Shown here: positions 33,150 to 46,341 of the stretch, one piece after another | Layout: the number at the start of each line of letters is the position of its first letter | Position numbering within the stretch: position 1 is the stretch's first letter | Origin: Trichomonas vaginalis G3 | Taxonomy: Eukaryota > Parabasalia > Trichomonadida > Trichomonadidae | Assembly: GCF_026262505.1 (NCBI RefSeq) | Contig: NC_067205.1 | Location: 18,969,645-19,033,644, forward strand | Length of the DNA stretch: 64,000 nucleotides | Direction of reading: 5' to 3' | Made by a program: the position numbers and the translations under genes | The notes under the pieces: generated by a model | Told to the model about the DNA's origin: nothing | The model's input: the letters and a program-made list of their open reading frames with translations, nothing else | Databases searched by the model: none

Positions 33150-36100
33150 TTATTGAGATACAGTGAATGCACGACATTCCTGGAATGGTTCCACGCACAA
33201 TCTCACACTTGTTGAATTACTGATACCTTCCTTCTCATTATTGCTGCCTGAGGAACGGAAGCAGGGATAGAAGAAGCGATTGAACCCAAAGCCTTGTAAT
33301 TGGTTCAGAAGCAGCTCCGATCCAGAACTCAATTGACTCTATGTCATCAAGTGCTGTTCCTCTTATCTCCACAAGTAAATAGTCACTTGCGTTGAGTAAA
33401 CTCTGTGCAGCCCAATAGAGATCTAACATCTCTTGCCTTTGGTTTGATTGTCAACTGCTGGACTTTGTTTTTAACAGTCACAAATGTCTGTGCAGAGCAT
33501 TCGTATGAAGAGCAGATGGACTGAACTAAAACTCTCTTCTTGGTCCTGTACACTTACTTTTGTCTGTTTTTACTCTCAAATTGTCTCTTGCGATGTAAAG
33601 TAATTTAGCCAATCTCGCAGAATAGAAAGTGATGTTTCCATGGCTGTTTGTTGCGAATCCAAACATGCCTGTGAATCCAATTGTTCCATCAATGCAAGTG
33701 TCTGTTCGCTGTACTTATCGCTGTCCTTACCTTTTGCAAACAATGTCTTGCTTGTGTACTATAAAGCCTCTGTGAGCCAATCTCTGCATGAAGCTTAATA
33801 GTGGCAATTAAACTCAATGTAGAAGTTCTGTAAATTGAATACATGTTGTAGGAAATAATCGTCACGGTCTCAATTGTAAGGGCATATTGACAAAAAGTGA
33901 CAACATGAGACGATAACAAAAGTATCAGATTACACAATTTTTCAGGGGTAATCACCTTCCTGTAGCATTGTAGAGTATTCGAGGAAAGTATTCGGATACG
34001 ACATCGAGATTTCTCTTGACCTGAGCTGTTTGTGTCTTCTGGTCTGAGAATGGGTCTAATTTCACTTCCCTGACCACTACAATTGCTTCTTCAAGTTTGT
34101 CTGGTGTATTCTTGCTCGAGTCTGAAGAATCTTACATCAGCTTCAGCGTAAAAGTTCTGTATGAGTCGAGCATTCTTGTGAGGAACTTCGATTCCGACTG
34201 AATTATGGGAGAAGTTCGAATTGTATATCGTCATGAGATTGTTTGTTGACTCTTATGACGTCTTTGAGGGTCATTGCAGCTGGTGTTGATGGGAACTTGG
34301 GGAAGAAAGCGATGTTTGACTGTAAGTTGTCTCATATCTGAATTCAATGAGGACTCATTGAAGGAAGATCGGTAGTTAAGTGGCTGAGGTTGAGCTCTGT
34401 AATATGGAAAGTACTTTGAGGGTCTGTGCGAAGATCATCAGTCTCTTTTGTGCGAATTCGGATAAAACTGCTTTATCATTGTAACTTGATTGTATAGAAT
34501 TCAACTTCTTGATGTTCTGTGATACAACCTTCTTGATCTCACTGATTTCGTTCAACTCAATAGCATCTTCTATCAATGGATTCAGTTGAATCAATGATTG
34601 ACAAAAAGTGACAATCAAATTGAAAAAGAACATCAGTAGATTTTGTTGACAAATTGTAGTTTCTCGATAAAGCATCGGTCTGAGCACTTGACAATCTCAA
34701 TATCTGGCGATTGAGCTTATCAGTGATTGTCTTATCCTGTGCTTCATCTGCTGGCATAGCTTCCGAAATCTGGGACTTGATTTCACTTGGATTTTCAATG
34801 AAACCGTTCATGTAAGGTTTGAGATCGATGATGATCGTTGTCTTCTGTGGCATCTGCTCTCCTGAAATCGGTTTCAGGAGATTGGCTGCAATCCGGAGAA
34901 TAATGGTGACTGAGATGCCTTTGTTGACTCCAATCCTTGCCTTCTGAGCTTGTTGGGTGTATCTGTAAGGTAGTCAATTGTTACTTGGAGGTTAGTAGTG
35001 GTCTTTGTGTAGTTTGCGGTAACAGGAACAAGAGATGTGAAATCTGATCGTTCGAAAACACGGATGTTCTTGCCGATATTGATGAGATGGACATCGGCAG
35101 CATCGTATCTTGAAGGATTGCGAAGAATTATGTCCGAAACTTCTTCAATGAGATTAATGATAATCTGAACTTCTCAATTTGGTCGGCCCATTGAAGACAG
35201 AAGGCCGCTGAGGTCGGAGTAGAACTTGTGTCCTGGGCAGCCGATCTGAATTGCTTCTCAAGTGCATCTAAATCTTCGGCATTCGCTTTTGAGAAGAGGG
35301 AGAAGGTCTGGCTCCTTCTCGTTGTCTTGGACACGCATGTTGAGAAGGTTGTTAGCGGGCGGCGTGGTATATTCGTGGAATTCTAAAAGGATATTTGTTT
35401 GATCTTGGTTTTTAACGTTTTGGGATAGCTGCTTCGACCTTGTTTGTGATATCTCCGAGCTGTTGGCAGAATCTATCTGCATCGCATGCACCGAGATTGG
35501 CGTTTTCGACGTTGATTCCGAAATAATTTGGGTAATCAAGGTATCTGAATCCGACGATGCTTGCAACAGCCATAATCCTTGCCTTCTTGACAGCCTGTAA
35601 CTTTGTTTGGCTGCTTCGGTATTGGACCATTTGTGGTCTTGTAGTAAGATCTGTAAGTTCGCGGACTTAATGTACAAGATAATGAGATCGGCCGTGTTGA
35701 TAAGTGTCTTGTGTGTGATGACCAAGATCGAACGATTTGTCTCTCTGTCGAATTGATTGAGCTGTTGCGCCAAATGAAGACCAATGGGAACGAGCTTCAC
35801 CGATATACTTCAAGTTCTGTAATACCACGACGTTATCGTGAGCAGAATTGATGATTTCGATGTTCTGGAGCATATCTGTGTAATATCTCTTCCAATCTGC
35901 AACTTCTTGTGCATTAATATTGGGCAACTTGAGAGTCTTAAGATCTTCTTCAGCGTAGTTGAGTGAAATAATGAGGATTCTTAAGAGATCTGTGATATGA
36001 TTGATTGCATCTCTTGGAGATTCCCATTCTTTCTCTTGCAACTGCTCCATGACCTCATCATTAGCATGACTGAGTGAGGCAAGAAGGTCAATGGAAGCTT

Positions 36101-38017
36101 GAGCGACTCGGACTGTGGTTTCTTTTCTTGTGTCACTTTTACAAGTTGAGGAGCTTCATCGAAAGTCTTATGCCACTTGCAGAAGAAGAAAGCCTTTTCT
36201 TCGAAGATGAGTTCTCGATCCCTGGTATTCTTCTTTGCACTTCTGGAGCTGGACAATTGCATCATCTAACTGTTCTTCGACGTAATCTGGGTGGTACGAT
36301 GAAATTTCTGGAGCTACAAGGACATCTTCGATCTTCTTGATCCTCATTGACTTGAAATCTGGAGAAGAAGAGAAGTATTCGACATAGATACGGAAAGGAA
36401 GCCGAGTTTAGAACGTTTAGCGGAATGGCTCTTAGTTATCAAGAGATACGGCTGGAACACGTGGTTGTTTGATAGATTTCGAAATTGTTTGTGGATGCCA
36501 CGAATTAAAGTTCGGAATCTTAATCGTTTGTGGGTAGAGATCAGGATTAATGTGATCCCTGTCGTAAACTGGCTGTTGCGATGATGATTCTGAAGATAAT
36601 GGCGATACTTCTGCTTCTTCGACCATTTGGGACTGTTCGTTCTCCAAAGACCCGCCGTGTTCGAAGTTGAATGTGACGTGTGGTAAGGATGGCTGATGGA
36701 GAAGCAAAACTTGGTCATCATTTGAATCTAATAAAATTGATTTACGCTTTTGCTTAAGCATGAAGAGCGAAACGGACTGCGAACCAAGCTCGTTTGGTCT
36801 GAGCTTGATTTGGCCTTCCTTCTTGTTCTTCATAAGCGCATCTGTAGAAGTTGCCCAATTTCCGATCGGTTTCGAGTCATCTTCGCGTGGACCTGATCGT
36901 AATTCGATAACGATATCGGAGCTGTTTCTTCCACTGGCTTTTCTTTCTGTGGCTTTGATTCTGCCAAAGAAATCTTGACTTCTCTGCTCTTTGGAGATCC
37001 TTCTTCAGCAGGATCCTTTCTCATCGCTTCTTCTTCTGCTCTTATGAGTCTCTGAGTCCGGATTTACCTGCATGACGTAATCCTTTGCCATTTGTTTCCG
37101 TCGAGGAAGAGCTGTACGGTTCGCGCTAATATACCAATGAGTAGGCTAAGTTTGTCTTGAAGTCCATCGCATGAATACAATTGAGACTTTGTAAACTAAG
37201 TTGTTAATAAGTCTCATAGCTGTAATGTAAGATCTCCTGCATGTTCTGAATATTTCCATTGTTGGCTCTTTCTCTTTTTCGATGACAGGTTAACTAGCTT
37301 TTACAGCTTTCCTTTGAGCTTCAAGCTCTGCCATGATAGGCTGTACTCTTGCATCATTGACTTCTTGCATGTTAACAGCCTTCATCATCAATTTGATGTC
37401 CTTGCAGGCTTGTTTGATTGCTTTAGCGACAACCATGTATCCTTGTGGCTGGAAGAGATTTGGATTCTTCCTTGTTAAATCCGTATTCATCTTTGAGGAA
37501 CTGTATGATGAGTACGGAGTCACAGAAATTCATTAATTGTATTTAATCTACTTTAGCTGCCTTCATTTCTAATATAAGGATTGAGCAGTAGTAAAGTGGT
37601 GAAGCGTACTTCCAGCAGAAATTGTAGATTGTATCTTTCCTGGTTTGGAATGGGATTGGCTCTGTGGGGTTTCTCTAAGCATGGAGAAAGTTTATTCACT
37701 TCTTCAATGATGAGATCTTTGTTTGGTCTCAAGTCCATGCCTGTTGGACGAATGTTAGCCATGAATGGATGAAATGAAGCAAAGCCGTAAAAATCTTTAA
37801 ATGTAAGTTTAATAAACAATTAATGTTGCACTTGTTCTTTTACGAGTATTGTGTGTTTTGTAACTGTTGTTCTCGAAGCATGAAATGATTCTGTGGAAGT
37901 TGTAGTAGTTTTAGCAAATTGTCTTCCATTTATCGTAACTATATCGCCAGACTGGGTCATGTTGACACCAGAACCTTCCGTATTTGTATGCGTAAAGGTT
38001 ACTTTATCCTGCGACAT
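33150..38017 (-). pseudogene. Large helical protein, copy 1 (frame-broken)
   Basis: Copy of the 1,634-residue gene at 50443-55347 with several tens of one-base indels scattered along it and very few substitutions, so it reads only in pieces of 60-180 codons. See the copy-2 entry for the protein. Genuine decay normally brings many substitutions, so sequencing error is the better explanation. Confidence 0.65.
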
Positions 38018-39025
38018 CTAGAAAAAAATTATTGACAACTTACAAATAAATAAAATTCTTTTATGATTATAGTTTTTTTCCGGACTGATGAAACCTTGAT
38101 AATATACCTCATGTACGAAACACATTTTGCATGTAAAACTGTTGTAAAATAATTTGTTTGAGATTTCTTCGGGGGCGTATGCTATTGAGTTGTGGTATTT
38201 CAACAGTGGTTGCATTTTTGATTTGAACAAGAATATTACCTATAATAATGTGTATAATTCAATTTTGACTGGTCTTTCGAGATCAAAAATTTGTATATGC
38301 CAGAAAATGATAGTTCCACATGCACTCTATATTGGCTTATTAACCGATGACGAATTTTCGGGTGCTTGTTTTGAAAATACGTTTCGAGCCACTTCACCTC
38401 ATGCATTAAACGATTATTTCAATTCAATTTATAGGTTTTATATCAGATCTGAAGAATGAACAGCTAAAAGTCTATTTAAATCTATCTCAATGATAATTTA
38501 GGCCCAATCTCTATTTTAGAATATTAATGTTCGTATGCAAACTCAGTTTTCTAATTTTTGCAAAATATGGGAAAATAATTACACGTTTAGGATATAACGT
38601 TAAAACTGTGTTATTTATTCGTGTGTACTATTGTTTAAATTTATCTGTTATTTACCATTCTTGTATAAAATTGAAATTTCTCAATAAAAATGTTATGGTT
38701 TTTCGGAATCATCATCGATATTTGTTAGCTATGGGTTATGTAGAATCATAAAAGTCTAAAATTATCTTAAAATATACGATTTTATAAAATCAAACCCATA
38801 AAATTTGATCGAATGGTTTGTAAATCTTATGGATTTATATTCCATAAGAATCATATATCGATTTAAAGTAATTTAGATATATAAATACATTTCTCACAAT
38901 TTTGAGGTTAAAACCTGACACGAGAAATTAAAATATAATTAGGAACAATTAGTGCGTCATTTTTCAACGAAAATATAATTGAATTGATCGAAAAATTTTG
39001 AGATGGTCAGGTAAAATGATAAAAA
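38018..39025. other. Spacer with a gene remnant, copy 1
   Basis: Lies between the starts of the large helical protein (-) and the TMEM53-like gene (+). A plus-strand stretch 38154-38459 reads 101 codons to a stop (SSGAYAIELWYFNSGCIFDL, ending FYIRSEE) without an ATG. It is broken by extra bases in copy 2 (55500-55803). It is probably the 3' end of a decayed gene. The remainder is AT-rich spacer. Confidence 0.35.
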
Positions 39026-39735
39026 ATGATCGCTAAAAGCCATTAGTTCTTGGTTTTGGTTGGCTAGGATCAAGAAATTACAATATGCATTCCTTCGAAA
39101 GATATATACGAAAGAAGGTTATGATTTTAAGTACATGATCCAAATCTCTTTTTCATGTCTAGACATGAAGCCAGATACGAAAAAATTCAATGAGATGTAT
39201 GAATTAGCTAAGAATAGGGAAGCAATATGTCATATCTTTCTTTGAATGGAGCCTTCGCTTTCCTAAATTCTTTATGAAACAAAACGATTATAAAGAATTC
39301 AAACCAAATTTGAAAATAAAGGAATTAATATGGGATCCGCACCAGGAAGAGGTGCAGCGTGATAAATATTAAAACCTTTTGCACGAGGCCATCGCAAATA
39401 GATCAGAATTCATGTATCACATACTTCGATTTGCTTTGATTCCACCATTTAGTTCTTCTACTTATTCTCTCAAAACCACAGACGTTTAAGAAGATAGAGA
39501 ATTAACTCTAGTACACAGATCCATTTCCATTCAAGCAATTATTAATTGCCTCAAAGCATGATCGCGTTTTCAAGTATAAAGAAATGATGGAATACGTTGA
39601 AATTGCTAAGAGCAGAGGAATTGACATTTCAACAAAATTTATGATGACTCTGATTCAGTTTAGCTTTACCATAGTCATAGAGATGAATACTCTCGCTTAA
39701 TACTTGATTTTGCCAAAAATTGTTTTCAACAATAA
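39026..39735 (+). pseudogene. TMEM53/DUF829-type hydrolase, copy 1 (frame-broken)
   Basis: Copy of 56377-57090 carrying about a dozen small indels; LVLGFGWLGSRNYN and the DSAPGR region are still legible in pieces. See copy 2 for function. Confidence 0.7.
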
Positions 39736-40329
39736 GTAAAATTATGTTTTTTGAACTAATAATAGCTTTTTGAACTCTAGTGATTCGTTTTAAAGCCACT
39801 TGATTCACATCCTTTTTCCAAATTTTTTGCGAAATTTGAATTTTTGATAATAAAAATTTTTAAATTTTATTTCAAAAATTAGAATTTTAAACTTTTTTAG
39901 AAGATTTTTCAAAAATTAAAACGACTTAGGCATGATTATAGGCAATAAATACCATTCGATCATTAAAATTATCATATATACAAATAAATTTCTTTCCTAT
40001 TTATCAGGCACAACGCCAATTGCAATTGTGCTAAAATTCATACATTTGCCTTTTGCTTAATGATTTCTTCGTTTACAGTTATTACAAAACTCCTTCAAAT
40101 TCATAAATAACAAATATGAAGGAAGAATAAAGTTCATTTTCAAAAGAACAAAAGAGCAATGTCGAAATACAAGAATTTACACAATCCCCTGGCTCATCAG
40201 ATATAATAATTTATTAATTATTAGAATATACTGAAGATCCCAAATTTAATGTCCCAATCCGTATAAAGTAAAAATCACGATTAATTTTTTTCATGTAAAA
40301 AGTATTCTTTCGTATTGAATTTCGACTAA
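39736..40329. other. Convergent 3' spacer, copy 1
   Basis: Matches 57091-57694 with many single-base differences. AT-rich, no gene. Confidence 0.4.
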
Positions 40330-41381
40330 TTATTGAATTTCTCTTAAATCTTTCTAACAGTTCGATTTGTGGGATGTCCTTTTAAGATAACAACGTGTGA
40401 TTCAGCGTATTTAGAAACGTCGACACCTTCTGCAGTCTTCCTTTTCAACATTGGGTCTTAATCCAGTCGTATGTCTTTCTAGGCCTTCAGCAAGTGGGAT
40501 CTTTGGTTCCCAGCCCAAAAACCTCTTCAACTTGTTATCAGAATTTCTGCCCTCTGACACCTTCTGGGCTGGGCCGTGGACTAAAGGCATCTTCTTGCCT
40601 TCGAATGAGAGTGCGAGTTCAGCAAGCTGTTCATGCTGACCATTTCTTCAGATCCGATGTTGATTGTTATCCCAGTCACTGTTGAAGAGTCTCCAGACCA
40701 CCTTCAAGCAGTCATCGATGTATGTGATGACGGTGTCTGCAAGCCATCCCCAGATATCGAACTTCTCCTTGAGCAAATAGCTTTACGCAGAAAGCTGCAG
40801 GAGCTTTCTCTCTGCCACCACGCCAATTCCCCATGTCCGAAATGTTGTTGAAACGAGGCAATTCTTGTCTTCATTGTTGGGAAAGTCCTTGGAGTAATGC
40901 TGTGCGAAGCTCTTCTGGTGCAGAGCTTCTCAAGGCCATAGCCATCTCTGTGCTGAGCTGGCCAAAACACAGTCTTCTGGATCCTGGTTGTCAATTTCTA
41001 ACTGCTTGAACTCGATAAACGCAAGCAGAAGAGGAATAGAGATCTCTCACACCATTACGGCGAGCAGCCTCGAGCATGTTGGAGGAGATCTGGAGTTGTT
41101 GTACATAATAACAGAGTGGTTTGACTGAATGACATCCCATGCCACCCTATCGCAGGCAAAGTTGAAACCACTTGCAGCCAGCGGAGGCCTTTAGCGCAGT
41201 TTTCGTAGTACGGAGGTCAAGTTGTAAGAATTCATCGCAGAATTCCTCTGGTTTCCGAAATTCGTTTTCAGCCCAGTCAACAGCACGGACCCAATAGCCT
41301 TAGCACGGAGGAATTTTCCCATGTGGCTGCCGATGAAACCAGCACCACCACCAATGCAGACGCGATCTTTTCTTCAGACAT
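40330..41381 (-). pseudogene. GDP-mannose 3,5-epimerase, copy 1 (frame-broken)
   Basis: Copy of 57695-58768 with more than twenty scattered one-base indels, so no long frame survives. The higher-GC coding composition and fragments such as HGELAWWQRES (shifted GPWGIWRGGREK region) identify it. Probably an error-laden read of the same gene. Confidence 0.7.
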
Positions 41382-42262
41382 CTCTTGAGAATAAATGACT
41401 AGTAGAATCTTCTCATACTCAAACTTTTCAAAAATTCTGAGAAGCGTTTTTTGAGAGCTTTATAGCGGACTACCAATTCTCAAATATGAATGTTATGAAA
41501 TTCGTATGGCATTTCTAAATAAAAAATATTTCTCGCTTTCAATTCATATGTCAGATAATATGATTGAGATATTCCATTGTTTTAAACATCATAAGATTTA
41601 TCAACATTAATTGTTCGAAATTCACTTCACTTCTTAAGATACAAAAACCATAAACGATTCAACTCATCGGAATATTTTACCCAAAGGTTCGAAAAATCGC
41701 AATAGAAAACCCCGATAATCAGTCGAGTCAAAATTAATTATGTATTAAAGCTATCAAGGCACAGTACTATTCATTTTGTTTTTTAAAAAGCTCAGATGGA
41801 TTTCACTTATTTACAAAATTATTTCTGTACTTACATTATCAAATTTTAGAAATCAGAAAAATGGTGTTTTGAGAAAAAATCTACAAATCCACTTCTGAAT
41901 ATACCATGATCTGAAGTTTATCAAAAATCAAAATAATCTTTCTTTCAGTTTAAAAATACATCATCCTAAGAGTGAATAACCTCAACTTCATCACTATGTC
42001 AATATTTTTCCTTTTTACATAATAGTGTCATTTAAAGTCGAATTTAACTCACACTTATTTTGCCAGTGGGGGTAACAGGAATTACTTCTTACAAAGTTTA
42101 TATATATTTACTATCAAGTAAAACATTTTGATTTACTTTTCTCTGTTTTGTGATATGACAATTTGTCTTTTGTGTGCATTTTTTTTAAAATTATGTAGTT
42201 ATTCTCAGTCTAGCCTATTTCCTTATCAATAAACATTATGCACGATTGTTAATTTGAATAAG
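41382..42262. other. 5' spacer of epimerase copy 1
   Basis: Matches 58769-59637 but with a much higher density of differences. No gene. Confidence 0.4.
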
Positions 42263-42318
42263 TAAGGTTTCGTTTTGCGAAAAAACGTACATACGCAATT
42301 TCGCTAAAAATTAGCTAG
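42263..42318. mobile_element. Left end of transposon E', duplication copy 1
   Basis: Starts AAGGTTTCGTTTTGCG and matches the first ~55 bases of 59638-59861, then homology stops abruptly. Confidence 0.7.
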
Positions 42319-42794
42319 AATAACATTCTACTCCAAGGTCACTGTTAATGCTGCGAAAGTGCTGCCTGATACCTTTCATTCCGATCTCGACGCTCTTAGA
42401 CTCCACTGCAATAATCGTCTACAAGTTATTCTTGGACGCATTGCAATAAGAACATTCAATCTAACATCAATATATCATCAGCCATTAGAATATACTAGAC
42501 TTAGCATAGACGTCTGTATTCTACCTGATCACTACTCGCTCTTTAGGCTAACTCATATAAACAATGTCTCCTTTTCTGTAATTAGTACTTTTATATCGGT
42601 TTTTTGACACGATTTGCAGACCAAATATTAGTCATATTTGCGTCTTTACTTAGCTGAATCTACGAAGAGCCCATTTAAGAACTCACTACATGAAAGATAA
42701 CAATGTCACACTTCAAGCACAATATATAGGTCATACTGCGACCCCATATATTAGTCTATTTGTAACGTAGACTTCATCAGCATTCCGATATGAG
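42319..42794. other. 476-bp segment with no counterpart in copy 2
   Basis: Replaces about 270 bp of copy 2 (59697-59966). It has a more even base composition than its surroundings and an 82-codon plus-strand frame (42359-42607) with no recognisable domain. No repeat, RNA or transposon end seen. Confidence 0.6.
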
Positions 42795-43456
42795 ACACGT
42801 TTTCTAAAAGCAAGATTATTTGAATCATTGCTTGAGTCAAAAAGACTCTCTATAAAAATATAAAAATGAAAGGGGTAACACCATGTTTGACTTCATAATA
42901 CTTAATCAAAATTAAGAGTTTTAATTCTCTGAAAAATACTTTCAACTTTTTAGCATTAATTCGAATGCAGATGAGACAACCATCAACATCAAATTTCCTG
43001 ATATTTCATATTCAACTTTTTTTCCTATCGACATGAACACATGTTCCATAATTTTCAGGATTCAGTAAAATATAATTTCCTGATATGTAACCATAGACTT
43101 GATTACTAACTTTATTACATAATGTTTTGGTTATTGCATAAGCACAATAATTAACATGTGAGTTTGTTAATGTGGCAATGATAGTAATCTAACATTGATA
43201 ACTACGTTTACATGACTATCAGATGAATTCCGTTCTGAAATTCCATTATATTTAAGGAACTAAATTTGCTGTCGACCTTTATTCTAAGTTAAAATTGATC
43301 TTTTCGATATTCTGTTCTTTTTCATTGATTAATGATTAAACAGGTTTTCAATGGTTCTCCATTTTCGAGCATAACATATTTTGCTTTTCTATACAGCTAT
43401 TGTTCTATATGAATATCAAGCCCTAATTTTGAATTGTTTTTACTCATTGCTATCTC
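42795..43456 (-). pseudogene. Membrane glycoprotein/beta-helix remnant, duplication copy 1
   Basis: Very indel-rich version of 59967-60632: the 5' end of the beta-helix gene, the spacer with the conserved GGGGTAACACCAT motif, and part of the membrane glycoprotein ectodomain. Not readable for more than a few codons. Confidence 0.6.
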
Positions 43457-44555
43457 AGGGTTTCCGTTTTTGCTAAAATTTGTCACTTCTTATTAGCATA
43501 TTTGTTTTTGGTGTTTTGCGAAACCAAAAAAAAACTTGATAGTACAATGTGTGTGTAAAGAAAATATTTATTTACTAGTTAAAATAATACCATATTCGGT
43601 TTTGATCAAGTTATTTTTCTGGATAAGATATTTACTTATGGGATAATTGGATTTGAGAAAATTACAAATTATATTAAATCTCTAGTACCGGTTTAATGTA
43701 AGCTAATTGTCATCAGAACTTTGTAATTTTTATTGAATTCAAAGATTTTCTTTTCATTTACTGCTTTTCTTAATAGTCAAGTTCTTATTTACGTTATCAA
43801 AGTATGATACTTTACAATATCAAGTTACTCATGTTTTTTGAGGAAATTTGAGAAACAAACAAAAATGGAAAAGATTAGGTCATATTAGCACATGAATATG
43901 TGATGTGGTCATTAGAAAATGTAAAGTATGAATGCAAGGCAATCAGTATTCAGGATATTGACCATAGAAATTTCGAAAAAAAAAATGCTGCATTATTGCA
44001 GCGAAACTATGATTATATTTTATAGGCTGTCATTTAACATAATGAAACTATTCCCTTTCATTTTAATCGAATTCAAGATAGTAAAGATTTTTGAATTAGT
44101 AGAAACTGATGAGATGTTTTCACAAATCAGATTTTTTAATCTCTTATAATGCATAATTCATCATATCTCAAATTTGTGATATTTGCGAGATTTTTTGCTA
44201 TTCGGTTTTCGCAATTTTGGACACAATAGCAAGAATGGTTTTCTATAGGCATTATTATTCAACCGTAGAATCTGATACATATCAGAAAGTCGCAAAATCT
44301 GACATTTTACCCGACAAATTAGCAAGATAAGTTGAAATACTTTTTCGCAAAAACTTTAAAAATCCGATTAAAATATGAAATATAGATATTAAAGAGATTT
44401 TTAATAATATTATCATAAAGATTTTCCAAATATGATACGCAAAATTAAAAAGTGACATCTTGAGTGGAGTCAAAGGATTCGAAATTGCTAGGCTTAAATT
44501 GTTTTTTTAGCGAAATTGCGTATTGTTACGTTTTTTTTCGCAAAACGAAACCCTT
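43457..44555. mobile_element. Non-autonomous DNA transposon E, duplication copy 1
   Basis: Same insertion as 60633-61686. Ends read AGGGTTTCCG... and ...GCAAAACGAAACCCTT, within the membrane glycoprotein remnant. Many small indels; no transposase. Confidence 0.75.
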
Positions 44556-45697
44556 CTTCATCATTTGTTAAATTGAAGAGTTATTCATCATCAATACATT
44601 TATGGAGGCAATACCAGCATTTAATTTATCTGACTTCTTTTGCTTCATTGATGCTAAACTACAAAAACCAGAAGCCACTTCAAAATAATCATAACAAGAA
44701 TTGCACAGGTCTTACAGAATTTTTATGTTTCTCCGATGTTCAATGGCCATCCATAAAACACGCATTTCCCTGATCATACCGATCGCCTACAGAAAAATCT
44801 TCAAAGTGTTCATTTTGCTTGATTAATTTTTATTCAATTTTGAAGAAATTCTAAGTCAAAGGAGAAAGCGATCGATACAGCAGTTTTCATTAAGTTGCAT
44901 CTCAGGTAATAACACACATTCTGTAAGGAAGTCGAGCTTTTCTCAGAAGCAGCAAGTTTCTAAAGCATGCCAATGAACTCTGCAACACCAAAGAAATCAG
45001 AAGGTTGTCATTACAGATCACCATCCTCCATTCTCTTCTCTCAAAACATGGCTACCGCATTGACTTTTCGATATTCCAAGTTTGTTGGAATTGACGAGTC
45101 ATATGTTGATCTTTACATCATCCCTCTTTCTGGACGATTATTTAAGAAGCGCGGATTCTAAAGTTCTCCCAACAATTTTCATATTTTATAAAGTTTGGCG
45201 GATGGCGGTAGAAACATCACTCGAAGGGTTGTTCAATCTTTCGATCCACAACAATTGTGATTACTTCCCAACATTCTATCCGGAAGCCGTATTAAAGTCC
45301 ATTTGTCATGACAATCATTGACGAAAGATTCGAAACAACAATTCATCCAGACTCTTTCAACAATTCTTACCATTATTTTGACATTATTGCAGATTGTTTT
45401 CTCCGATGGCAAACTTCATCAACGCCTCAAGATTAATTACACTTTAACCAATCCTTCTTGACTTGATTTGCACTTCTATTTGACTAAGGATATTGGAATT
45501 GCAATTTCCATAAAGAGTCTTGGACTCTTCTTCTTCCATAATCTTTCAGATTCTTGGAAATGAGGAATCGGTTACGGATTTCGTTTACACATTCCTAATT
45601 GAATTATATCTAGGTCAGTACCATAATATTACATATCATCAATGTTGCTTACATGCGAGTTCAATGTAATTATTCTTTATCATCATATCTCTTTCTA
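44556..45697 (+). pseudogene. Glycoprotein 5' scrap and DOCK DHR-1 fragment, duplication copy 1
   Basis: Starts with about 90 bases of the minus-strand glycoprotein gene, then the DOCK fragment homologous to 61784-62826. It has the legible stretches NKNCTGLT, IDTAV and DLYIIPL, but dozens of indels. No mariner at the insertion point near 45293. Confidence 0.7.
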
Positions 45698-45824
45698 AGC
45701 AAATTTTGATCTCGGCAATATTCAAAATTGAGATATTGAGTGAATTATGCATTAATAGAGATAAAATCTGATTTGTGAATACATCTCATCAGTTTCTAAG
45801 CTAATTTTCAAAATCTTTCTCCGT
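45698..45824. mobile_element. Internal fragment of transposon E', duplication copy 1
   Basis: Counterpart of 62827-62943, an inverted copy of internal E sequence, ending at AAAATCTTT, where it meets the palindrome instead of block X. Confidence 0.7.
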
Positions 45825-46341
45825 TTAGCAAAAAATGTTAAATGTTAACACTCAGTCCATTTGAATATGAAAAATAAAATTGACTTTGATTAAATGTTTT
45901 TATTTATCATGCAATTCTTCTTGCGACCAAAGATTTGAATAAAAGTTCAAAAAATAAGATAGCTTAAAAAATAATATACGGTAGTGTTTACTAATAGATG
46001 AATAGTATATAAATTCTATTAAAATGGATTTGATCCAAAAAAATATATAAAATTTGATCATAAATAAAATCGTTTTAAATTACTTCTTCATTTAAATTAT
46101 AACAATTATTTTTGGTTTTATATTTTTTTGGATCAAATCCATTTTAATAGAATTTATATACTATTCATCTATTAGTAAACACTACCGTATATTATTTTTT
46201 AAGCTATCTTATTTTTTGAACTTTTATTCAAATCTTTGGTCGCAAGAAGAATTGCATGATAAATAAAAACATTTAATCAAAGTCAATTTTATTTTTCATA
46301 TTCAAATGGACTGAGTGTTAACATTTAACATTTTTTGCTAA
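45825..46341. repeat. Perfect foldback palindrome, arms about 221 bp
   Basis: Left arm 45825-46045 and right arm 46119-46341 are reverse complements with no mismatch that I could find, separated by about 74 AT-rich bases. The outer ends read TAGCAAAAAATG / CATTTTTTGCTA, so the element could be GCAAAA...TTTTGC flanked by TA. No coding capacity. Confidence 0.9.

Larger units (their letters stand above)
30941..45824. repeat. Large direct duplication, copy 1 (indel-rich)
   Basis: Homologous over its whole length to 48219-62943 (about 14.8 kb, same order and orientation). It starts at CACAAAACTTTAATTCATATATTTTAGCC and ends in the broken E' transposon sequence. Differences from copy 2 are overwhelmingly single-base insertions and deletions with few substitutions, and get denser to the right of 41 kb. 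Confidence 0.95.

Noticed and set aside
42359-42607. 82-codon frame as a gene
   Set aside because: No domain, no counterpart in copy 2, and it lies in the region with the highest error density.
43928-44149. 73-codon frame in transposon E as a transposase
   Set aside because: No catalytic motif, and not conserved in the better copy at 60633-61686.
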